Origin: an uncultured Sphingobium sp.
GTDB taxonomy: Bacteria; Pseudomonadota; Alphaproteobacteria; Sphingomonadales; Sphingomonadaceae
Length of the DNA: 8,365 bases
Direction: 5' to 3'
Assembly: GCA_946479185.1 (NCBI GenBank)
Contig: CAMLFF010000132.1
Location: 1-8,365, forward strand
Shown: piece after piece, positions 1 to 6,096 of the stretch
Numbering within the stretch: position 1 is the stretch's first letter
Layout: each line of letters opens with the position of its first letter
Notes under the pieces: model-generated
Databases searched by the model: none
What the model was told of the DNA's origin: nothing
Seen by the model: the letters and a program-made list of their open reading frames with translations, nothing else
Translations under genes and position numbers: made by a program

Positions 1-237
1 GCTCTTATAGCTCACCTTGCCATTGTTGAACCGGAACATGCTGATGTGCCCGTCCGTATTCAGCGGCGCGTCATCGGGGAATTTGGGTGGGTAGAACCAT
101 TCGCCGCCCAGCCGCACGAAGGCGCCTGCCATCTCGGTGGGGATTGTGCCGCTGGTCTCGCAGTCCAGCACGTCAGCCTCGAAACGCTGCGGCGTGAAGA
201 AGCCCTGCGCGGTCGGCATTTTCGAGAAATCAACCAT
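1..237 (-). CDS. Carotenoid oxygenase (RPE65 / lignostilbene dioxygenase) family, N-terminal part
   Basis: Only the first 79 codons are in the window; the gene continues past the left edge. The family consists of cytosolic non-haem Fe(II) dioxygenases that cut a conjugated C=C bond in carotenoids, stilbenes or related phenylpropanoids to give two carbonyl products. The visible part matches the family's usual N-terminus: F-x-P at residues 14-16, an acidic D-V-L-D stretch at 22-25, G-x-I-P at 30-33, G-A-F-V-R-L-G at 38-44, Y-P-P at 49-51 and T-D-G-H-I-S-M-F at 61-68, which corresponds to the family's D-G-x-G-M region. The four iron-binding histidines lie outside the window, so activity cannot be judged. 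The ATG at 237-235 has an AGGAG at 251-247. It starts 42 bp after the small Tat-signal gene and is probably co-transcribed with it. In sphingomonads the lignostilbene branch is as likely as true carotenoid cleavage. Confidence 0.8.
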   Translation of the reverse strand, partial: MVDFSKMPTAQGFFTPQRFEADVLDCETSGTIPTEMAGAFVRLGGEWFYPPKFPDDAPLNTDGHISMFRFNNGKVSYKS

Positions 238-279
238 GTCGCAAAGCTCCTGTCGGTATGAGGGATGGCGAGCGGCGCA

Positions 280-540
280 TCACAGGAAATAGCCCTGGCG
301 CATCAGGCTCTCGCAATCGGGGGCGCTCGCAAGGGCTCGGGAAGGGGGGCTGTAGGCAATATCTTTGCCGGTCAGATCGAGCAGAGGCGCATCATTGAAA
401 AAGCCGACAACAGGGCGGCATACGCTTTCTGTGTGGGCCAAGGCCGCGCGCACAGGCGAGGCCGCCAGCAGCCAGCCGACTGCGGCAAATTTGGCAATCT
501 CCCGCCGGGATAAGGTCAGCGGGGCAACATCATCCATCAT
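280..540 (-). CDS. Small protein with twin-arginine (Tat) signal, unknown function
   Basis: This is an 86-residue protein that I do not recognise. The N-terminus reads as a Tat signal: S-R-R-E-I-A-K at residues 11-17, a hydrophobic stretch at about 18-28, and A-x-A-like cleavage sites near residues 32-35. Export would leave a mature part of only about 50 residues with cysteines at 41 and 76, a G-F-F-N-D-A-P-L-L-D segment at 46-55 and a Y-S-P-P turn at 63-66. Two adjacent ATG codons (540-538 and 537-535) could start it, and an AAGG lies about 10 bases upstream of the first. It lies between the receptor terminator and the carotenoid oxygenase, same strand, 42 bp from the latter, which suggests an operon. 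It could be a short accessory protein or the remnant of a longer exported protein. That it is translated is likely but not certain. Confidence 0.6.
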   Translation of the reverse strand: MMDDVAPLTLSRREIAKFAAVGWLLAASPVRAALAHTESVCRPVVGFFNDAPLLDLTGKDIAYSPPSRALASAPDCESLMRQGYFL

Positions 541-601
541 CGTCCCTGCACCTTATGAAGCGGCATTGACTGCGCGCGTGGAGGCCTGATGCCGGATAGG
601 T

Positions 602-645
602 AGAAATAAGCCGAGCGATGATCCCGTATGGGACCACCGCTCGGC
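602..645 (-). terminator. Rho-independent terminator behind the minus-strand TonB receptor
   Basis: Read on the minus strand, arms GCCGAGCG (645-638) and CGCTCGGC (617-610) enclose GTGGTCCC and GGGATCAT around an ATAC loop. This gives a 16-bp stem with two G:U pairs. It is followed by TTATTTCT (609-602). The stem begins 10 bases after the receptor stop codon. On the plus strand the two G:U positions become A/C mismatches, which points to function in the minus-strand transcript. Confidence 0.8.
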
Positions 646-655
646 CAATATTTGA

Positions 656-3256
656 TTAGAACTTCTTCTTCACGCTCACAGCCCACTCGCGTGGACGGCC
701 TGGCTGGCCGGTGGCGTAGCCCTGACCACCAGCGGTCTGATCGTAGATGGTGAGCAGGTAATATTCGTTCAGCAGATTGGTGACTTCGACCGAAACGTCG
801 AGATCCTCATCTGCATTGCGCCAGGTCAAACGAGCATTGGCAGTGCCATAAGCCTTGATCATGTTGGTCGCACGATTACTCGCCACGGTGTAGATTTTGC
901 TCTGATAAGCAGCATCCAGACGTGGGGTGAGCGAACCAGCGCTGCCCATGTCGAGCTCATACTGCAGGCCGAAGCTCCACTTCCACTCAGGCGTGTAAGG
1001 CGCGTAGTCGCCGAACTGAGGGCCATTGAGGTTGGTGGGGCCGCCCACGGATACGGTCGATGTGCCGGTCGTGAAGCTGCCGAACTTCTTGTAGACGAAG
1101 TCGATGTAGCTCACGGAGCCATCGATGGTCAGGCCATCCACAGGACGCAGCGTTGCTTCGACTTCGATGCCCTTGATATCTGCATCGCCAGCGTTGACGG
1201 GCAGGGCGCAAGGTGCGCCAAAACCGGCGCCGGTGATCGCGGTGCAGTTACCGAGCGAGAGCTGGATATCCTTATACTTGCTCAGGAATGCAGCGACGTT
1301 GAAGCGCAGGCGGCGATCGAACAGATCGGTCTTGAAGCCCAGCTCATAAGCCTGAAGCGTTTCTGGGCCGAAGGACAGAGCCTGCTGGATGAAGAATGGA
1401 CGCGGGTTAACGCCACCACCCTTGAAGCCGGTCGAGAACTGACCGTAGGCCATCACATTGTCGCTGAGCGCATATTGGATGTTCGCGCGATAATCGACAC
1501 GCTCGCCGCTATATTTGCTGATCGTGCCGTTGAGCGGCAGAACGCCGTTGGCTGCCAGTGACGTCGGGTCGTTGTAAGGACGCTGACGGATATACTGATA
1601 GGTCTTTGACTCCTTCGTGTAGCGAATGCCACCCGTGATCGTCAGAGGCTCGATGGGGTTCCAGGAAAGGTGCGCAAAGGCCGCCTTGCTGTCTGCATCG
1701 ACCGGATCGCTCTGCTGGAACTGAAGGCCCGAAGACCGCAGATCCTGGAACGAGGTATAGACCGACTTCTGGTCGCTATAATAACCGCCGACCGTATATT
1801 CGATCGTGTCGCCGATCGAACCGTTTACGCGCAGCTCCTGGCTGAAGAAGCGGAACGTCAGCGGGCCATAGCCAAGGCTGTGGGCCATCGGCGATGCGTC
1901 ATTATCGTTCGAGAAGTTCGACGTATATTCGCGATAGGCCGTGATCGAGTTGATCTGCAGGCTGTCAGATGCCTCCCAATCAATCTGTCCCGAAACGCCC
2001 CAGCCCTTGAAGCGCACGCGACCGTCGCCGGACGCTGCTCGATAGGTCAGCGGCTGGCCGCCCACGAGGATCGGCTGGCCATTTGGCCCGACCGCGGTGT
2101 CCGCTGGCATATCATAGGTGCCAAAGTTGCAATATTCACCGCACAGGAAGCGATTGTCATAGCTGATGGTCTGGTTTGCGAACGGATTGATATCGCGCTG
2201 TGGCGATGCCGCTGCAAAGTTCTGAGCTGGCGACGAACCCGGTGCTGGGATCAGCGGAAGCGGGAAGCGCGGCGTGGCTACAGCGCCGTTCGGGTAGTTG
2301 CGCTGGAGCAGCACCGAGCCGGCAGCAACACGATCATCGTCGGTATAGTCACCGATGATGTTGATATCGAGCGTCTCGGACGGACGGAACCGCAACTGGG
2401 CGCGAGCGGCAATGTAATTGACCTCACCCTCTTTCGCGAGAACGCAATCGCCGCGATTGGTGCGTGCTGGCACGCCACCGACCGGGTTGATCAACTGCGG
2501 CGCCTGGGTTGGGTTGGCCGTGGTTGCAAAGGCAGGCGTAAAGGTCGTCGGGCCACCGGCTGGATAGACGCAACCAAAGTCGAGCCGGTCAACATAGCCT
2601 TCCTGCTTCTTTGCAACGCCGGAGATGCGCGCATCGAAGCCGGGTGCAATGTTGAAGTCTGCACTGCCGCGCAGATCGATGCGGTTGCGGCTGCCATAGG
2701 CGCCCGCGACATAGCCGCTGTTCGTGCCCTCTGGCTTCTTGGAGTAGAGCTTCACAGCGCCGCCGATAGAGTTACGGCCTGCGAGTGTGCCCTGTGGGCC
2801 ACGCAGCATCTCGACGCGGTCAAGGTCCAGCAGATCCATGATCGAGCCGGTCAGCGTCGCGAAGTAAACATCATCGACATAGAAGCCAACGCCGGGCTCA
2901 AGCGCGGGGTTGAAATCGAACTGGCCAACGCCGCGAATGTTCGCGCCAAGGGCAGGGCCATAGGCTGCGCCTTGTGGGCGGAGCGTGACGGACGGTGCCT
3001 GGTTTGCAACCTGAGCGATATCCGTTTGGCTGCGCGATTCCATCATGGCGGCATTGACCGCGGTGATCGCGATTGGCGTGTCCTGCAGGTTCTGCTCGCG
3101 GAACTGCGCAGTGACGACGATTTCGTCCATATTGTTATTGTTTGTTTCGGCCTGCGGTGCGGCGGCCTGATCGGCGGATGCCGTCTGCGCGAATGCAGCG
3201 GTAGGCAACATAAGCGCCATCGCCGTCGAGCACAGAATTGTTACTTTACTATTCAT
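656..3256 (-). CDS. TonB-dependent outer-membrane receptor (866 aa)
   Basis: This is an energy-dependent outer-membrane transporter of the TonB-dependent receptor superfamily, driven by TonB-ExbB-ExbD. A signal peptide covers residues 1-23, cleaved after A-A-F-A. A TonB box D-E-I-V-V-T-A lies at 44-50. The plug domain runs from about 55 to 170 and carries R-V-E-M-L-R-G-P-Q-G-T at 147-157; it reads L-A-G-R-N-S-I-G-G where the commoner form is L-Y-G-R-N-A-T-G-G. The rest is the beta barrel, ending in the terminal phenylalanine typical of outer-membrane proteins. The mature protein has six cysteines in three close pairs (229/271, 372/376, 671/683), probably loop disulfides. An in-frame ATG 20 codons upstream at 3316 is less likely, because the signal peptide and a strong ribosome site both fit 3256. 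The substrate is unknown; the neighbouring genes suggest an aromatic or stilbene-like compound rather than iron, but this is inference. Confidence 0.93.
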   Translation of the reverse strand: MNSKVTILCSTAMALMLPTAAFAQTASADQAAAPQAETNNNNMDEIVVTAQFREQNLQDTPIAITAVNAAMMESRSQTDIAQVANQAPSVTLRPQGAAYGPALGANIRGVGQFDFNPALEPGVGFYVDDVYFATLTGSIMDLLDLDRVEMLRGPQGTLAGRNSIGGAVKLYSKKPEGTNSGYVAGAYGSRNRIDLRGSADFNIAPGFDARISGVAKKQEGYVDRLDFGCVYPAGGPTTFTPAFATTANPTQAPQLINPVGGVPARTNRGDCVLAKEGEVNYIAARAQLRFRPSETLDINIIGDYTDDDRVAAGSVLLQRNYPNGAVATPRFPLPLIPAPGSSPAQNFAAASPQRDINPFANQTISYDNRFLCGEYCNFGTYDMPADTAVGPNGQPILVGGQPLTYRAASGDGRVRFKGWGVSGQIDWEASDSLQINSITAYREYTSNFSNDNDASPMAHSLGYGPLTFRFFSQELRVNGSIGDTIEYTVGGYYSDQKSVYTSFQDLRSSGLQFQQSDPVDADSKAAFAHLSWNPIEPLTITGGIRYTKESKTYQYIRQRPYNDPTSLAANGVLPLNGTISKYSGERVDYRANIQYALSDNVMAYGQFSTGFKGGGVNPRPFFIQQALSFGPETLQAYELGFKTDLFDRRLRFNVAAFLSKYKDIQLSLGNCTAITGAGFGAPCALPVNAGDADIKGIEVEATLRPVDGLTIDGSVSYIDFVYKKFGSFTTGTSTVSVGGPTNLNGPQFGDYAPYTPEWKWSFGLQYELDMGSAGSLTPRLDAAYQSKIYTVASNRATNMIKAYGTANARLTWRNADEDLDVSVEVTNLLNEYYLLTIYDQTAGGQGYATGQPGRPREWAVSVKKKF

Positions 3257-3260
3257 TAGT

Positions 3261-3270
3261 CCTCTCCCCT
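3261..3270 (-). promoter_or_regulatory. Ribosome binding site fixing the start of the minus-strand receptor
   Basis: On the minus strand AGGGGAGAGG lies four bases before the ATG at 3256-3254. The purine-rich match directly precedes a clean signal peptide, which is why the start was placed here and not 60 bases upstream. Confidence 0.75.
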
Positions 3271-3353
3271 TTTTTAAATCACAACGTTGACGCCGTCCAT
3301 AATACGCAAATGCCAAAAGCCAAGTCTCCTTACACTTCTACCCGTCCATTTGC

Positions 3354-3382
3354 TTGTTGAGATGTCATCAAGCGCCGATACT
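3354..3382 (+). promoter_or_regulatory. Candidate sigma-70 type promoter for the plus-strand receptor
   Basis: TTGTTG (3354-3359) and GATACT (3377-3382) are separated by 17 bases, with transcription expected to begin near 3389 and leave a leader of about 145 bases. Another -10-like hexamer, TATAGT (3390-3395), lies just downstream without a good -35. A second, weaker option, TTGCAG (3460-3465) with TATTCA (3482-3487), lies between the two repeated elements. Sphingomonad promoters often deviate from the E. coli consensus, so this is tentative. Confidence 0.3.
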
Positions 3383-3400
3383 GTGACACTATAGTAACAG
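3381..3400. promoter_or_regulatory. Palindromic operator candidate CTGTGAC-N6-GTAACAG
   Basis: Six of the seven arm positions pair (only G/A at the fifth fails) around a six-base centre. It overlaps the end of the candidate -10 box and the expected transcription start, where a dimeric repressor would be expected to act. The dyad is of the TGT...ACA type used by several helix-turn-helix families. No regulator gene is present in the window to assign it to. Confidence 0.4.
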
Positions 3401-3437
3401 GTTGCGCCGCCAGCTCGCACTTACACAGGTCGCCGCT

Positions 3438-3457
3438 ATTCCCGATTCACGGAAATA
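3438..3457. promoter_or_regulatory. Repeated element copy 1, ATTCC-N8-GGAA
   Basis: Inverted arms TTCC (3439-3442) and GGAA (3451-3454) are separated by eight bases. The 20-base unit matches copy 2, 38 bp downstream, at 17 of 20 positions, including the ATTCA centre and the trailing ATA. It is probably a binding site for a dimeric regulator of the plus-strand receptor. Confidence 0.5.
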
Positions 3458-3475
3458 ATTTGCAGGCGCGCCCAA

Positions 3476-3495
3476 ATTCCGTATTCAGGGAAATA
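3476..3495. promoter_or_regulatory. Repeated element copy 2, ATTCC-N8-GGAA
   Basis: This is the second tandem copy of the inverted element, with TTCC at 3477-3480 and GGAA at 3489-3492. It ends 39 bp before the receptor start codon. Copies 1 and 2 lie in the same orientation, so a regulator could bind both cooperatively. Confidence 0.5.
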
Positions 3496-3534
3496 GGAAT
3501 AATCGACGTTTGAGTCGAAACCTGGGAGAGTGAG

Positions 3535-5994
3535 ATGAGAGGGTTGTTGTTAACGTCCGTCGCGTTGGGCGTGCTGATCGGTGCGCCGATGGCAAACGCG
3601 CAGCAGGTCGCGCCTACGTCGGTCGCGCCGCAAACGGATGGCGAAGGCGGTCTGGAAGAAATCGTCGTCACAGCGCAGCGCATTTCAGAGAGCAGCCAGC
3701 GCGCGCCGATCGCGCTCGATGTGGTGAAGCCGGAAGAGCTTGTTCGCCAAAATGTCATTCGCGCTGAGGATCTCTCGCGCACCAGTACGGCACTCAGCGC
3801 ATCGGCAGCGGGTGGGCCGACGACCTCCTTCTTCGTGCGTGGCGTGGGTAACGCGACGAACAACAGCTATTCGGACCCGGCAATCGCCTTCAACTATGAT
3901 GGCGTTTATATCGGTCGCCCCAGCTCCACCTCTGGCGTGTTTTACGATCTTCAGCGCGTCGAAGTGCTCAAGGGTCCGCAGGGCACGCTCTATGGGCGCA
4001 ACGCCACTGGCGGCGCGATCAACGTCATCCCCAACCGCCCCAAGCTTGGGCAATTCTCGGGCGAGGGGCAGGTCGGCTATGGCAATTATAACTGGCTGAC
4101 CGGCCAGGCGGCGCTCAACGTGCCGATTGGCGAGCAGGTTGCGGTGCGCGTGGCAGGCACGGTTTCCAGTCGCGATGCCTTCCTCTCGGATGGCACCGGC
4201 AAGCAGCGCGAATATGCATTCCGCGGCCAGATCTACGCCGAGCCGAGCGACAATTTCACCTTCCGCTTTGGTATCGATTACGCCCATCAGGGCGGCAGCA
4301 GCGCTAGCGGCTTCTACCTGGGCACGGTCACCCCGCAGTTTGGCTCGACCGGCTTTGCTGGCTATAATTATGTGCCAACCGGCTTCTCGGTAAACCAGGG
4401 ACTGCTCGATCCGCGCTCCAACGCGTTGCAGAGCTCGCGCTTCGTCCCGTCGGTTGGTCGCACTGGTGCGGTCGTGGATGGCGTGCCTTACAATAATAAT
4501 GATTATTGGGGCATGACGGCCGAGATGAATTACATCACGGATGCCGGTACGCTCACCGTGCAGCCAGCCTATCGTGAAGCCAATCTCGATTACACGTTCA
4601 ACGGCGTGTTCCGGGCGGGTGGCGTGAAGGAGCGGGACAAGCAGGCAAGCATTGAAGCGCGCTGGGCAGGCGATATCGGCCCTTCAGTCGACTATCTCAT
4701 CGGCGGCATGTATTTCGATGAAGATATCGATGTGCCTCAGGCCTATTATAATCAGTCGACGCTGACACCCTACCAGACTTTTACCACGGCAACCCAATCC
4801 TGGGCGGGCTTTGGCAAGATCACGGTGCGGCCAATCGAAAAGCTGAGCCTCACAGCGGCAGGCCGCTACACCAGCGATAAGAAGCAGTTTAATGGTTTGT
4901 CGCAGGTCTACATTCTGTTCTGCGGCAACCCTGCGCCGCCGCAGGATTTCTGCCCGACATTGCCATTTACGCCAGTGGTGAACAGTGCTGCGGAACTCGA
5001 AACATTCTATACGTCACGCGGCTTCCGCGTAACGCCAGCGCCGCTATTCGCGCTGCCGGTCTTCGCCGGCGGCTCGCAGACTGCTCCATTCGTGCTGCGC
5101 TCACCAATCGCGATCAACTCTGGCCTTCAGAACGAGAAGCTCACCTATCGCCTCGCTGCGCAATATGATTTCACGCCACGCAGCATGGTCTACGCGAGCT
5201 ACGAGACGGGCTATCATGCTGGCGGTTTCTCGTTCGCGCGCGGCGTCGAGACCTTTCGGCCTGAATCCATCAGGGCCTACACGATCGGCACCAAGAACCG
5301 CTTCCTTGGCAATAAGCTGCAAGTGAATGTCGAAGCGTTCCTGTGGAAATATAAGGACCAGCAGTTCACCCAGTTCGGCTTCGATCTGGGCAATCCGCCA
5401 TCGACGGTGTTCCTCACGCGGAATATCGGCAACAGCACGATCAAGGGCATCGATGTCGATGTGGAATTGCTCGTCACCAAGAACACCTTGCTCTCAGCAA
5501 ATGTGCAATATCTCGACACGAAATATGACAGCTTCACCTATTTCGCGCCAAATCAGGGCACGCCGCCAAACACGACATGCGGCTTCACGCCACAGTCGCA
5601 AGCGGTGCCGGGTGGGAATCCGGTTAACGTGTTCCGCATTGATTGCTCCGGCAAGCAAGCTTTCAACTCACCAAAATGGTCGTTCAATCTGAACGCCCAG
5701 CAGACGATCCCCATGGGCGCTGCCAAGCTGACACTGCAGGGTGGCACACGCTATCGCAGCAGCAGCTATTCCACGGCTGACTATCTGCCATATCTACGCT
5801 CGCCAGCGGCGTTCGTCAGCAATGCGTCGATCACCGTCTCGGATGCGGACGATCGTTATTTCGCCAGCCTCTATGTGTTCAACATTGTGGATAATCAGCG
5901 CCTGATTTCGGGAACGACCAACTCTGCAGGGGTCATCTCGGCCAATGCCGAGCAGCCACGTACCTGGGGCGTTCGCATCGGCGGCAAATTCTAA
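3535..5994 (+). CDS. TonB-dependent outer-membrane receptor (819 aa)
   Basis: This second TonB-dependent transporter is divergent from the first and not a recent duplicate, since plug and barrel sequences differ throughout. A signal peptide covers residues 1-22, with cleavage after A-N-A. The TonB box E-E-I-V-V-T-A-Q lies at 41-48. The plug spans about 50-165 and has F-V-R-G-V-G at 100-105 and the classic K-G-P-Q-G-T-L-Y-G-R-N-A-T-G-G at 146-160. The barrel ends in G-G-K-F. Its four cysteines form two close pairs (463/473 and 682/704), probably surface-loop disulfides. The start is supported by GGGAGAG at 3524-3530. It precedes three catabolic genes on the same strand, separated from them by a hairpin, and shares the ATTCC-N8-GGAA element with them. 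It therefore probably imports the substrate or a relative of it. The ligand itself cannot be read from the sequence. Confidence 0.94.
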   Translation: MRGLLLTSVALGVLIGAPMANAQQVAPTSVAPQTDGEGGLEEIVVTAQRISESSQRAPIALDVVKPEELVRQNVIRAEDLSRTSTALSASAAGGPTTSFFVRGVGNATNNSYSDPAIAFNYDGVYIGRPSSTSGVFYDLQRVEVLKGPQGTLYGRNATGGAINVIPNRPKLGQFSGEGQVGYGNYNWLTGQAALNVPIGEQVAVRVAGTVSSRDAFLSDGTGKQREYAFRGQIYAEPSDNFTFRFGIDYAHQGGSSASGFYLGTVTPQFGSTGFAGYNYVPTGFSVNQGLLDPRSNALQSSRFVPSVGRTGAVVDGVPYNNNDYWGMTAEMNYITDAGTLTVQPAYREANLDYTFNGVFRAGGVKERDKQASIEARWAGDIGPSVDYLIGGMYFDEDIDVPQAYYNQSTLTPYQTFTTATQSWAGFGKITVRPIEKLSLTAAGRYTSDKKQFNGLSQVYILFCGNPAPPQDFCPTLPFTPVVNSAAELETFYTSRGFRVTPAPLFALPVFAGGSQTAPFVLRSPIAINSGLQNEKLTYRLAAQYDFTPRSMVYASYETGYHAGGFSFARGVETFRPESIRAYTIGTKNRFLGNKLQVNVEAFLWKYKDQQFTQFGFDLGNPPSTVFLTRNIGNSTIKGIDVDVELLVTKNTLLSANVQYLDTKYDSFTYFAPNQGTPPNTTCGFTPQSQAVPGGNPVNVFRIDCSGKQAFNSPKWSFNLNAQQTIPMGAAKLTLQGGTRYRSSSYSTADYLPYLRSPAAFVSNASITVSDADDRYFASLYVFNIVDNQRLISGTTNSAGVISANAEQPRTWGVRIGGKF

Positions 5995-6001
5995 CAGCTT
6001 G

Positions 6002-6039
6002 AGGCCAATTCTCTCCGGTAGCGTGGAAAGAATTGGCCT
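6002..6039 (+). terminator. Intergenic hairpin, possible terminator or attenuator
   Basis: Perfect 11-base arms AGGCCAATTCT (6002-6012) and AGAATTGGCCT (6029-6039) begin 8 bases after the receptor stop. A further TCC/GGA pair sits inside after one mismatch. No T-run follows (the next bases are TGGCTCGC), so termination would be weak or Rho-dependent. A role in protecting the 3' end of the receptor mRNA, or in reducing read-through into the catabolic genes, fits equally well. The arms are palindromic enough to be a protein site instead. Confidence 0.5.
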
Positions 6040-6062
6040 TGGCTCGCATTATGAGCTATTAT
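6033..6062 (+). promoter_or_regulatory. Weak candidate promoter for the catabolic operon
   Basis: TTGGCC (6033-6038) and TATTAT (6057-6062) are separated by 18 bases, giving an expected start near 6069 and a leader of about 28 bases. The -35 lies inside the downstream arm of the hairpin and the -10 touches the third ATTCC-N8-GGAA element. The hexamer matches are modest. Confidence 0.3.
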
Positions 6063-6080
6063 TCCTGCCAACGGGAATTA
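6061..6080. promoter_or_regulatory. Repeated element copy 3, ATTCC-N8-GGAA
   Basis: ATTCC (6061-6065) and GGAAT (6074-6078) form a five-base inverted repeat with the same eight-base spacer as the two elements before the plus-strand receptor. The centre differs (TGCCAACG), so only the arms are conserved. It ends 16 bases before the dioxygenase start and overlaps the candidate -10 and transcription start, a position typical of repression. Confidence 0.42.
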
Positions 6081-6096
6081 CGGAACTGGAGCATTT

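Larger units (their letters stand above)
3257..3534. promoter_or_regulatory. Divergent regulatory region between the two TonB receptors
   Basis: This 278-bp stretch must hold the promoters of both receptor genes. It contains a candidate plus-strand promoter (3354-3382), a palindrome over its likely start point (3381-3400) and two copies of an ATTCC-N8-GGAA element nearer the plus-strand gene (3438-3457 and 3476-3495). For the minus strand only a weak pair, TTGGCT and TATGGA with a 16-base spacer around 3325-3298, could be found, so that promoter is not placed with confidence. No open reading frame in it looks real. Confidence 0.75.

Noticed and set aside
46..589. Plus-strand open frames opposite the carotenoid oxygenase and small Tat gene
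   Set aside because: Low-complexity translations without motifs; the minus-strand frames carry a family match and a Tat signal respectively.
1670..3259. A 529-codon open frame on the plus strand
   Set aside because: It lies wholly antisense to the minus-strand TonB receptor, has no recognisable domain or start signal, and is the kind of long frame that codon bias in GC-rich genes leaves on the opposite strand.
3257..3316. A 20-codon N-terminal extension of the minus-strand receptor from the ATG at 3316
   Set aside because: It would bury the signal peptide behind a charged segment, and the strong ribosome site and signal peptide both fit the start at 3256.
3438..3495. CRISPR-like repeat-spacer unit
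   Set aside because: Only two 20-base copies with three mismatches and an 18-base gap, in a promoter region; this fits operators, not a CRISPR array.
656..5994. The two receptors as a recent tandem duplication
   Set aside because: They are divergently oriented and similar only in the conserved TonB box and plug motifs; the barrels differ in length and sequence throughout.
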